From Streptomyces sp. CA-210063 (lineage in GTDB: Bacteria > Actinomycetota > Actinomycetes > Streptomycetales > Streptomycetaceae): a stretch of 64,000 nt of DNA. Numbering within the stretch: the stretch's first letter is position 1; every line of letters begins with the position of its first letter. Positions 27,031-34,719 of the stretch are shown here, in pieces. The notes under the pieces were generated by a model. That model had not been told where the DNA came from, ran no database searches, and saw nothing but the letters and a program-made list of their open reading frames with translations. Made by a program: the position numbers and the translations under genes. Where the stretch lies: the NCBI RefSeq assembly GCF_024612015.1, contig NZ_CP102512.1, positions 5,828,001-5,892,000 on the forward strand. The letters are read 5' to 3'.

Positions 27031-27130
27031 GTTTCTCGCCCCCGCCGCCCCTACCCGTTCCCATCCCCAGGGGCTCTGCCCCTTCGACCCCGGGCCGACC
27101 TCTGGGGGCTGCCGCCCCCAGGCCCCCGCT
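27031..27130 (+). repeat. Repeat family B, copy 3
   Basis: TTTCTCGCCCCCGCCGCCCC, then CATCCCCAGGGGCTCTGCCCC and a second inverted block CTGGGGGCTGCCGCCCCCAG. Followed 50 nt later by a family A half copy. Confidence 0.85.
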
Positions 27131-27183
27131 GGGGATGAAGGGGTGGCTGTCGTGAGTTCGTACGTGGCGGAGCGTCGTGGCTT

Positions 27184-27206
27184 GTCGCGCAGTTCCCCGC
27201 GCCCCT
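27184..27206 (+). repeat. Palindromic repeat family A, half copy 4
   Basis: Core CGCAGTTCCCCGCGCCCC preceded by GGCGGAGCGTCGTGG, the same flank as copy 1. Lies between the convergent arfB and flavin reductase genes. Confidence 0.9.
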
Positions 27207-27235
27207 GAAGGGGCGGAGCCCGATCAGGGGCAACC

Positions 27236-27877
27236 TCAGCCCAACTGCCTGTACCGGCCCCGGAAATACGTCAGCGGGCCGCCGTCCGTGCCCGGCACCC
27301 TCGTGGTCAGGACGCGGCCGATCACCAGTGTGTGGTCGCCGGCGGGCACGCGTTGTTCGGTGCGGCATTCGAGGGTGGTGAGGGCGTCGGCGATCAGGGG
27401 GGCTCCGCTGGCCTCGCCGCGGATGTACGGGATGTCCGCGAAGAGGAGGCGGTCGCTCACCCGGCCCTTCATGGCGAAGCGGCCGGCGATGGTGCGGTGG
27501 TGCTCGGAGAGGACGGAGACGGCCCACAGGGGCTGCTCGGCGAGGAGGTCGTCCATGCGGGAGCCCTCGCGGAGGCCGACCATGACGAGGGGCGGGTCGA
27601 GGGACACGGACATGAAGGACGTGGCCGTCATGCCGACGTCCTCACCACGCGGTCCCTCCGGATCCAGCGCCGGTTCGTGCGCGGTCACCAGGACCACACC
27701 CGCCGCCAGCCGGGACATCGCGGCACGGAACTCGTCTTCGCTCACCCCCTCAGCATGCCCGCCGCCGACGGGACCGGGGGCGCCAGGGGTGCCCTCCGCC
27801 GACACAGGCGAAGGTGCGAGAGGAACGGCGGAGGGAGTCGGTGTCATCGGCGGAGCCGAGGGCGGAGTCTTGGGCAC
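27236..27877 (-). CDS. Flavin reductase-like FMN-binding protein
   Basis: The product has up to 213 residues. The flavin-reductase split-barrel domain spans about 48-213 with the signatures GVVLVTAHEP, GMTATSFMSVSLDPPLVMVGL and FAMKG. It probably supplies reduced FMN/FAD to a monooxygenase partner that is not nearby. The first 45 residues are Pro/Ala-rich and may not be translated: GTG at 27745 (VSEDEFRAAM) is an alternative start, while the upstream GTG has TAGCGT 6 nt before it, a leaderless pattern. Confidence 0.85.
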   Translation of the reverse strand: MPKTPPSAPPMTPTPSAVPLAPSPVSAEGTPGAPGPVGGGHAEGVSEDEFRAAMSRLAAGVVLVTAHEPALDPEGPRGEDVGMTATSFMSVSLDPPLVMVGLREGSRMDDLLAEQPLWAVSVLSEHHRTIAGRFAMKGRVSDRLLFADIPYIRGEASGAPLIADALTTLECRTEQRVPAGDHTLVIGRVLTTRVPGTDGGPLTYFRGRYRQLG

Positions 27878-28289
27878 GCCCGCACGCTAATCCTCGGCGA
27901 CCGCCCGCCACATCGGCCCAGGGCCCGACCCTCTACCCGGACCTACGACCTAGGACGCCCACGGCACCCTTCCCACGGCCCCCTCAGGGCGGCCGACAAA
28001 CCCCCGGTCAACCCCGTGCACAGTGCCTACACAGAGTTCTGAATTCTGTTCAGTAAGCGCACGAGGGAAACGCATAAACTCCACTCAATTGCTCATCTTC
28101 TGCTGTGACTTGAGTCACAGGAGCCATATTTTGTTGACCCTGTGTACCGAGTGGGCTTCGCGCTGTGATTCAGTGGCGGGGACGCTGCAAGCTGTAAGCG
28201 GGAACTGTAAGCGGAGTAAGCCCGCGAGTTACGCAGGTTACAACGACCCTGGAGCCTGGAGCTGCCACGAGATCTCGGGGGGAGGACGC
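27878..28289. other. Long leader/intergenic region of cdgB
   Basis: This 412-base stretch has no gene with proper codon bias. It is relatively A/T-rich between 28020 and 28250. It holds the palindrome at 28103-28120 and TTGACC at 28134-28139. GGAGGA precedes cdgB. Confidence 0.6.
28103..28120. promoter_or_regulatory. Palindromic operator upstream of cdgB (CRP-like)
   Basis: CTGTGACTTGAGTCACAG has perfect 8-bp arms. It contains an exact TGTGA-N6-TCACA, the CRP consensus. BldD, known to control cdgB in S. coelicolor, has a related but different motif and this site fits it less well. Confidence 0.65.
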
Positions 28290-30023
28290 ATGGAATCCGA
28301 GTCGGAGCCTTACGTCCGTCTGACCACGCTGCGGCAGCTGCACCAGGTGATGGCGGACATGAACACCGCACGCAGCCTGGCCGACACGCTGCAGACCGTC
28401 GCCGACGGTGTGGTCAACGGCCTCGGGTACGAACTGGCCTGCGTGAACCTCGTCCGCCCCGACGGCGACCTGGTGGTCGCCGCCCTCTCCGGGAACTCCG
28501 CCGCCGAGGCCCTGATCAGCGGCCGCGTCGGCTCCCGCGCCTCCTGGGACCGCCGGCTGTCCATGGGCGAGTCCTGGGGTGACCTGCGGTTCATCCCGCA
28601 CACCGAGGGCTGGGTGCTGGACGAGGACGACGTACCGCAGTGGTACACCGACGGGCCCGCGCCCCGCTTCGAGGACGAGTGGCACCCCTCCGACCGGCTC
28701 TTCGCGCCCATGTACACCCCGGGCGCCGGTGGTGCCTCCTGCGGTGAGCTGCTGGGGGTCATTTCCGTGGACCGGCCGCGAAACGGTCGGCGACCGGGCG
28801 CATGGGGACGAGAAGCGCTCCAGATGTACGCCTTCCAGGCCGCCATCGCGATCAGCAACGCTCGCCTTCGCGCCAACATGCAGCGTGCACTGGTCAGGCT
28901 CGAAAGGGAGCAGCAGGCGCTCCGCGCCAGCGAGGAATCCTTCCGTCAGGCCTTCGAGTACGCCCCCTCCGGCATGGCCATCGCCGAGATGGGCGGTGAG
29001 CAGCACGGCCGGATTCTCCGGACCAATGACGCGCTGTGCCGGCTGCTGGGGCGGCCCGCCTCCGCCATGCGGCGCTATTCGTTCTCCGACCTCGTCCACC
29101 CCGAGGACATAGGCACCCTGCTGCGGACCTCCGCCGAGGGCGGGCGCGCGGAGCTGCGGCTCGGGCGGCGCGACGGGACGTACGTGTGGGTGTCGCTGCG
29201 CAACAGCGTGGTCGCGGACGCCGCCGACGGGCCCCGCTTCCTGCTCACCCACGTCGAGGACATCGAGGAGCGCAAGCGGCGCGAGCTCCAGCTCGCGCAC
29301 CGGGCCTCGCACGACGCGCTCACCGGCCTGCCGAACTCCGCCGAGCTGCGCTCGCGCCTCTCCGCCCGGATCTGCCAGCGCCCCCAGTCCCTCCCGGCCG
29401 GCGCGGCCGCCGACTCGATGAACGCGGCCTTCGGGCAGTTCGGGGAGCAGGGGGAGTTCGGGGAGCACGGCGCCGGCGAACAGCCGCCGCGGCTGCCGCA
29501 CCCGTCGTTCGACGCGTACGAGGCCGGCGGGCACGCCTTCGACTTCCACGCGGCCGGTGGGCCGTACGACGCCTTCGATCATCATGTGCACGCCGTCGCG
29601 CCCGAGGGCGAGCGGGACGACGGGACCAAGGGGCTCGCGGTGCTCTTCTGCGACCTCGACGGGTTCAAGTCGATCAACGACCGGTTCGGGCACAACGCGG
29701 GCGACGCCGTCCTCATCGAGGTGGCCCGGCGGCTCAGCCGGGGCGTGCGCGACGGTGACACCGTGGCGCGGCTCGGCGGTGACGAGTTCGTCGTCCTCGC
29801 CGACGGCCTCGGCCGCGCCGACGCCCAGGACCTCGCCGTACGCCTCCGTAACGAGATCATCCAGCCGATCCGGGTGGACGGCCGCGCGATGCGCGTCGGT
29901 GCCAGTTTCGGCATCGGATGGGCGCACTGCGGCATCACGGCGGACGAGGTGTTGAAATCAGCTGACGAGCGGATGTACGTCGAGAAACGATCTCGTCCCA
30001 GGCAGCACCGGCGGGCCGGATAG
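28290..30023 (+). CDS. cdgB: Diguanylate cyclase CdgB (GAF-PAS-GGDEF)
   Basis: The product has 577 residues: GAF (about 25-195), PAS/PAC (about 205-330) and GGDEF (about 335-575). The GGDEF motif RLGGDEFVVLAD at about 493-504 is intact and the product-inhibition I-site RDGD precedes it by five residues. Between the DALTGLPN opening and the LFCDLDGFKSIND core an insertion of about 80 residues rich in Gly, His and Phe interrupts the domain. It makes c-di-GMP, which through BldD controls the vegetative-to-sporulation switch. The ATG follows GGAGGA. The architecture matches CdgB (SCO4281). Confidence 0.93.
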   Translation: MESESEPYVRLTTLRQLHQVMADMNTARSLADTLQTVADGVVNGLGYELACVNLVRPDGDLVVAALSGNSAAEALISGRVGSRASWDRRLSMGESWGDLRFIPHTEGWVLDEDDVPQWYTDGPAPRFEDEWHPSDRLFAPMYTPGAGGASCGELLGVISVDRPRNGRRPGAWGREALQMYAFQAAIAISNARLRANMQRALVRLEREQQALRASEESFRQAFEYAPSGMAIAEMGGEQHGRILRTNDALCRLLGRPASAMRRYSFSDLVHPEDIGTLLRTSAEGGRAELRLGRRDGTYVWVSLRNSVVADAADGPRFLLTHVEDIEERKRRELQLAHRASHDALTGLPNSAELRSRLSARICQRPQSLPAGAAADSMNAAFGQFGEQGEFGEHGAGEQPPRLPHPSFDAYEAGGHAFDFHAAGGPYDAFDHHVHAVAPEGERDDGTKGLAVLFCDLDGFKSINDRFGHNAGDAVLIEVARRLSRGVRDGDTVARLGGDEFVVLADGLGRADAQDLAVRLRNEIIQPIRVDGRAMRVGASFGIGWAHCGITADEVLKSADERMYVEKRSRPRQHRRAG

Positions 30024-30258
30024 CGGCCCGGAGTGACCCCGCGCACGGCCGGAGTGACGCCGGTGACAGTCGGAGAGATGCCCAGGTCAGAGCCTGATCA
30101 CGGCTGGAAAACACCTGGTGGGCGGTGCGTCGGCGGGACGATGAGGTCTGAGTCACCTGTTTGGGCCAGCCCGAGCGGGTAGGCTCGCTCTCCTGCACCC
30201 CCACGCAACCACCCGCCACCCGTACGCGTATGTACCGCACCGCTGAGGAGACCTAGGG

Positions 30259-31236
30259 ATGACGCCCGGCAACAACGGCGCGAGCACGCCCGAGGACGAC
30301 GACCCGTTCGGCTACCTCTACGCCGACGGGCAGGCCCGAGGAGCCCAGCCGCCCAGCGCGAGTTACGGCTACCCGAACGCGGTCAACCGGGCGCGACCGG
30401 TCGGCGAACGCCAGTACGGGCAGCAGACCCAGCAGGCTCCGCAGGCCCCCACGGCGCAGTACGGACAGGTCCCGCAGCAGCAGGCGCCGTACGGCCAGCA
30501 GCAGGGCGGCCCCGGCCAGCCGAACGCGCACTACCAGGCTCCCGAGAGCTTCCCCGGCGGCGCCACGACGACCCGTCAGCAGGGGTACGGCAACGGCGGG
30601 GGCGGTGGCCGCGGCCGTGGCCCCAACACCAAGGGCCTCCTCATCGGCGCGATCGCCGTCGTGGCCGCCGTGGTGATCGGCATCGGCGTCGCCATGCTCG
30701 GCGGCGACGACGAGAACGCCTCCGGCAACGACACCGGCGCCTCGACCACGCCCACCACCGAGGAGAGCAAGGACCCCAGCCCGTCGGCCAGCAAGTCGTC
30801 GGACGCGCAGACGGCCGAACTGCCGAAGGCCGAGGCGAAGACCCTCCTCCTCGGCGGCACCGCCAGCCTCGACTCCTCGATCCCCGGCGCCAAGTCGGAC
30901 GGCGGCTTCTACGTCACCAACTTCAACTCGGTCGGCTCGTCCATCACGTGGAAGGTCGACGACGTCCCGAAGGCCACGTCCTACCGGCTGTACGTCGTCT
31001 ACGGCGTCCCCGGCAAGGACGGCAACGCGACGCTCACGGTGAATGGCACGGCCCAGAGCCGCGCGCTCAACCTCAAGAACTTCGCGAACGCCCCGGAGGG
31101 CGACTACCAGAAAGGCTGGACGTACACCTGGGCGTCCGTCCAGCTCAACAAGGGTACGAACGAGATCAAGATCTCCTGCGAGGACGGCAACTCCTGCGAC
31201 GTGAACCTGGACCAGCTGTACCTGAAGAACGGCTGA
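30259..31236 (+). CDS. Membrane-anchored protein with CBM6/35-like domain
   Basis: The product has 325 residues. A Gln/Gly/Pro/Tyr-rich cytoplasmic N-terminus (about 120) precedes one transmembrane helix (GLLIGAIAVVAAVVIGIGVAML), a Ser/Thr/Pro linker and a C-terminal beta-sandwich of about 130 residues with two cysteines close to the end (ISCEDGNSCDVNLDQLYL). That domain resembles carbohydrate-binding modules of families 6/35, so it may bind wall polysaccharide. GAGGAGAC precedes the ATG. No catalytic domain. Confidence 0.8.
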   Translation: MTPGNNGASTPEDDDPFGYLYADGQARGAQPPSASYGYPNAVNRARPVGERQYGQQTQQAPQAPTAQYGQVPQQQAPYGQQQGGPGQPNAHYQAPESFPGGATTTRQQGYGNGGGGGRGRGPNTKGLLIGAIAVVAAVVIGIGVAMLGGDDENASGNDTGASTTPTTEESKDPSPSASKSSDAQTAELPKAEAKTLLLGGTASLDSSIPGAKSDGGFYVTNFNSVGSSITWKVDDVPKATSYRLYVVYGVPGKDGNATLTVNGTAQSRALNLKNFANAPEGDYQKGWTYTWASVQLNKGTNEIKISCEDGNSCDVNLDQLYLKNG

Positions 31237-31272
31237 TCCCGGACACGGTCCGCGCCTGAGACAAGGACGCGC

Positions 31273-32199
31273 TCAGGCCGCCGTGACCTCCCCCGTTACC
31301 GTCACCTGCCCCAGCAGCTCCTCGTACGTCTCGCGGTCGAACTCGCCCGCCACCGGCGTCAGCACGGTCGCCGCCGAGAGGGCGGTCGCGCGGGCCAGGC
31401 GGTCCGGCCAGGGGAGGCGGTCGACGAGGCCCGACAGCAGGCCCGCGACCGCCGAGTCGCCCGCGCCGGTGGGGTTGCCCCGGAAGCGGCGGGGCGGGAT
31501 CGCACGCCAGTGGCCTTCGGGGGTGTGGGCGAGGAGGCCGTCGGGGCCCAGGGAGGCGACGACCGACTGGGCGCCGCGGCCGCGGGCGTCGAGGGCGGCC
31601 CGGACGGGCTCGTGGGAGCCGGTGAGTTCGGCCAGTTCGTCGGCGTTCGGCTTCACCAGGTCCGGGCGGGCCGCCACCCCGCGACGCAACGGCTCGCCGC
31701 TCGTGTCCAGCAGGACGGGGACGGCGAGGGTACGGGCCGTACGGATCAGGCCCGCGTACGCGCCCACCGGCACCCCCGGCGGCAGACTGCCGCACAGGGC
31801 CACCACCGAGGCGGAGCGCAGCAGATCGACGTACGCCTCCTGGAAGGCGGACCACTCGGCGGGGGCGATGAGCGGGCCCGGTTCGTTGAGCTGAGTCGTG
31901 TCACCGCTCGCGTCGGCCACGGCGATCGTCCGACGCGTCGCTCCCTCGACCGGGACCAGCGCGTCCACGACACGCGGTGTGTGGGTGAGCTGGTCCTGGA
32001 CGGCCCGGCCGGTCGCGCCGCCGACGAAGCCGGTCACCGTCACCTCGTGGCCGAGCGCCGCGAGCACGCGGGCCACGTTCAGGCCCTTGCCGCCGGGCCG
32101 TTCGGTCACATCGGTCACCCGGTGCGTGGCGTGGGGACTCAGGTCCCGTACGCGGTAGGTGATGTCGAGAGCGGTGTTCAGCGTGACCGTGAGGATCAC
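31273..32199 (-). CDS. PfkB-family hexose-phosphate kinase (1-phosphofructokinase-like)
   Basis: The product has 308 residues. It opens MILTVTLNTALDITYRV with GGKGLNVARVLAALG, the PfkB signature 1, and ends with signature 2 GNPTGAGDSAVAGLLSG containing the catalytic Asp. This subgroup includes FruK, LacC tagatose-6-phosphate kinase and 6-phosphofructokinase 2; the exact sugar cannot be read. The location next to nagA suggests a role with amino-sugar or galactosamine catabolism (tagatose-6-phosphate), which is only inference. Confidence 0.85.
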   Translation of the reverse strand: MILTVTLNTALDITYRVRDLSPHATHRVTDVTERPGGKGLNVARVLAALGHEVTVTGFVGGATGRAVQDQLTHTPRVVDALVPVEGATRRTIAVADASGDTTQLNEPGPLIAPAEWSAFQEAYVDLLRSASVVALCGSLPPGVPVGAYAGLIRTARTLAVPVLLDTSGEPLRRGVAARPDLVKPNADELAELTGSHEPVRAALDARGRGAQSVVASLGPDGLLAHTPEGHWRAIPPRRFRGNPTGAGDSAVAGLLSGLVDRLPWPDRLARATALSAATVLTPVAGEFDRETYEELLGQVTVTGEVTAA

Positions 32200-32293
32200 C
32201 TGGGCCTACCCCCCTTGAGATTCGACTGCGCGCGTTCGGTCGTCACTGACCAGAATGCGATCGTCGGAAGCTGTTGCGGAGGCTCGATCATGC

Positions 32294-32337
32294 CAAAAAG
32301 AGCGGCGGTCGGCCCAGTCCCCCGGGCCAACCGCCGC
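32294..32337 (-). terminator. Intrinsic terminator after nagA
   Basis: A 14-bp stem with one mismatch (32302-32315 with 32324-32337), followed on the minus strand by CTCTTTTT. It lies 30 nt past the nagA stop. Confidence 0.88.
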
Positions 32338-32368
32338 ATTGCTCACCACATGCCAACAACCGGGCCGA

Positions 32369-33613
32369 TCAGGTCAGTTGGGGCGCCTTCACCCACTCGC
32401 CCTTCCGCAGCACACCCTTGAGCTCGAAGTCCGCGTCGAGGAGTACGAGGTCGGCGTCCTTGCCCGGTTCCAGGGAGCCCACGCGGTCGTAGAGGCCGAG
32501 GAGCTTCGCCGGGTTGGCGGAGAGGGCGGCGACGGCGTCCTCGACCGGGATGCGGTCGAGGGTGACGGCGCGGTTGAAGGCGCGGTCCTGGGTGAGGGTC
32601 GAGCCCGCGATGGAGCCGCCCTCCACCAGACGGGCCACACCGTCCACGACCTCGACCGCCTGCGGGCCGAGCGAGTAGAGGCCGTCGCCGAAGCCGGCCG
32701 CGTCCATGGCGTCGGTGATGAACGCGACCCGGTCGGCGCCCGCGTGACGGAACGCCAGCTGGAGGGAGGCCGGGTGCAGATGCGTACCGTCGTTGATCAG
32801 TTCGACCGTGATCCGCTCGTCCTCCAGGAGCGCCGCGATCGGGCCGGGCTCGCGGTGGCCGAGCGGGGGCATCGCGTTGAACAGGTGGGTCGCCACGGTC
32901 GCGCCCGCGTCGATGGCCTGAACCGTCTGTTCGTACGTCGCGTCCGTGTGGCCGATCGCCGCGATGACGCCGTGTTCGGCGAGGAGGCGTACGGAGTCGA
33001 GGCCGCCGGGGAGTTCGGTGGCCAGCGTGACCATGGCCGCCCTGCCGCGTGCCGCGTCGATCAGTTTGCGGACGTCCGCCGGGTCGGGGTCGCGGAGGAG
33101 TTCCTCGGAGTGCGCGCCCTTGCGGCAGGGGGAGATGAACGGGCCCTCGAAGTGGACGCCGGCGATGTCGCCCTGCTCGGCCAGCTCGGAGAGGAGGCCG
33201 GCGCGGTGGGCGAGGCCGTCCATGTCGCCGGTGACGGTGGAGGCGACGAGGGTGGTGGTGCCGTGGAGGCGGTGGGTGTGGATGCCTTTCAGTACTTCGT
33301 CGACGGTGCCTGAGGTGAAGGAGGCTCCGCCTCCGCCGTGGTTGTGGATGTCGATGAAGCCGGGGACCACCCAGTGGGCACGGACGTCGATGGTGTGGGC
33401 GTTCTCGGGGGCGCGTGCGGTGATTTTCGTGCCGTCGATGATCACTCGGCTGTTTTTCACCGTGCCAGTGGGGAGGACGACGTTGGCGCCTTCGAGGACG
33501 TAGGGGCCCTTGAGTGGCGGCTGCGGGTTTGTGGGGGCTGGTCGCGCAGTTCCCCGCGCCCCTTTGGGGGCGCTGGTCGTACCGGAGTCGGGACGTTGCT
33601 GTTGGGGGGGCAT
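32369..33613 (-). CDS. nagA: N-acetylglucosamine-6-phosphate deacetylase NagA
   Basis: The product has 414 residues by the only in-frame start, an ATG overlapping the nagK stop. The amidohydrolase fold begins at about residue 38 (VLEGANVVLP). Metal and catalytic residues are seen in DIHNHGGGG, VHFEGPF, AIGHTDA, THLFNAM and ITDAMDAAG. It deacetylates GlcNAc-6P to GlcN-6P. Residues about 16-34 (PKGARGTARPAPTNPQPP) are encoded by a family A repeat inserted in the gene start, so the protein carries an alien N-terminal extension. nagK and nagA form a DasR-type operon. Confidence 0.93.
   Translation of the reverse strand: MPPQQQRPDSGTTSAPKGARGTARPAPTNPQPPLKGPYVLEGANVVLPTGTVKNSRVIIDGTKITARAPENAHTIDVRAHWVVPGFIDIHNHGGGGASFTSGTVDEVLKGIHTHRLHGTTTLVASTVTGDMDGLAHRAGLLSELAEQGDIAGVHFEGPFISPCRKGAHSEELLRDPDPADVRKLIDAARGRAAMVTLATELPGGLDSVRLLAEHGVIAAIGHTDATYEQTVQAIDAGATVATHLFNAMPPLGHREPGPIAALLEDERITVELINDGTHLHPASLQLAFRHAGADRVAFITDAMDAAGFGDGLYSLGPQAVEVVDGVARLVEGGSIAGSTLTQDRAFNRAVTLDRIPVEDAVAALSANPAKLLGLYDRVGSLEPGKDADLVLLDADFELKGVLRKGEWVKAPQLT
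33541..33563 (+). repeat. Palindromic repeat family A, half copy 5, inside nagA
   Basis: Core CGCAGTTCCCCGCGCCCC on the plus strand, read on the minus strand as part of nagA. The flank GGCGGCTGCGGGTTTGTGGG is the usual family A flank. Confidence 0.93.
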
Positions 33614-34557
33614 CAGGTGCGTACCTCCGAAGGGGCCGTGGGGGTGATGAGGTCCCAGGCCATGAGGCCGGCGCCCAGGGAGCCGGCGGTGTCGCCGAGG
33701 GTGGCGGGGACGATGGCCGGCACCTTCTGGAAGGTGACGCGGTGGCGGATGGCGGTGCGCAGGGGGGTGAACAGGGTGTCACCGGCCTCGGCGAGGCCGC
33801 CGCCGATGATGAGGGTGCGGGGGTCAAGCAGGGTGAGGGCGGTGACGAGGCCGTCGGCGAGGGCGTCGACGGCGTGCTGCCAGACGGCGTCGGCGCGCGG
33901 GTCGCCCGACTCGACGGCCTTGGCGCAGTCCGCCGCGTCGGCCCCGGGGTCGCCGGAGGCCTCCGCCCAGGCCTGGCTGACGGCCGCCGCCGAGGCGAAC
34001 CGTTCCAGACAGCCGTGCTGGCCGCAGGGACACGGAGTGCCCCCGGGCCGTACGACGATATGGCCGATCTCGCCCGCGAAGCCGTGGGCGCCCGCCTCCA
34101 CCCGGCCGTCGACGCCGATCGCACCGGCGATCCCGGTGCCGAGCGCCACGAAGAGGAAGCGGTCCGCGCCCCGGCCCGCGCCCACGCGCCCCTCGGCGAG
34201 CCCGCCGGTGCGCACGTCGTGGCCGAGGGCGACCGGGATGCCGCCGAGGCGCTCGGCGAGCAGCGCGCGCAGCGGGACGTCACGCCAGCCGAGGTTGGCG
34301 GCGTAGACGGCTATGCCCTGCTCGGAGTCGACGATGCCGGGCACGGCGACCCCGGCGGCGGCCGCGGGCTCGCCGAAGCGCCGCTCGCCGTAGGCGCGCA
34401 GCTCGGCGGCGAAGTCGAGGATGGACGCGACGACGGCGTCCGGCCCGCGCTCGCGTCCGGTGGCGAGCCGTGCCTGGTGCAGCAGCTCGCCGCCCATCCC
34501 GACCAGCGCGGCCTTCATCCCGGTGCCGCCCACATCGAGGGCGATGACATGTCTCAC
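33613..34557 (-). CDS. nagK: ROK-family N-acetylglucosamine kinase NagK
   Basis: The product has 314 residues. The ATP motif DVGGTGMKAAL is at the N-terminus, the catalytic GHDVRTG region is in the middle, and the ROK zinc motif CPCGQHGCLE is complete. It phosphorylates GlcNAc (glucose kinase activity cannot be excluded). The GTG start at 34557 is preferred over ATG 34584 because CACACT lies 7 nt upstream, giving a leaderless transcript, and homologues begin RHVIALDVGGT. The dre sites then cover -30 to -62. The stop overlaps the nagA start by one base. Confidence 0.92.
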   Translation of the reverse strand: MRHVIALDVGGTGMKAALVGMGGELLHQARLATGRERGPDAVVASILDFAAELRAYGERRFGEPAAAAGVAVPGIVDSEQGIAVYAANLGWRDVPLRALLAERLGGIPVALGHDVRTGGLAEGRVGAGRGADRFLFVALGTGIAGAIGVDGRVEAGAHGFAGEIGHIVVRPGGTPCPCGQHGCLERFASAAAVSQAWAEASGDPGADAADCAKAVESGDPRADAVWQHAVDALADGLVTALTLLDPRTLIIGGGLAEAGDTLFTPLRTAIRHRVTFQKVPAIVPATLGDTAGSLGAGLMAWDLITPTAPSEVRT

Positions 34558-34585
34558 GGGGGACAGTGTGACCCTTCGACCCATG

Positions 34586-34619
34586 AGAGGTCTAGTCCAC
34601 TTACGTGGTGTAGACCTTA
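34586..34619. promoter_or_regulatory. Two adjacent DasR (dre) operators
   Basis: AGAGGTCTAGTCCACT (34586-34601) matches the dre consensus AGTGGTCTAGACCACT at 14 of 16 positions. CGTGGTGTAGACCTTA (34604-34619) matches 10 of the 12 core positions. They lie between divergent nagK and the sugar-binding lipoprotein gene and could control both. Confidence 0.85.
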
Positions 34620-34719
34620 TGGAGAAGTTCGAGAAGTTGAGAGATTAACGGCCTTGGACGCAGGGCCGGTGATCCAGGCTGTTGTGCGCGGGGCCGTACG
34701 ACAGGTTGGGGCAGTACGA

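Noticed and set aside
33514..34719. Long plus-strand open frame before the sugar-binding lipoprotein
   Set aside because: It lies opposite nagK and nagA. The lipoprotein signal starts at 34720 and the upstream part has no codon bias of its own.
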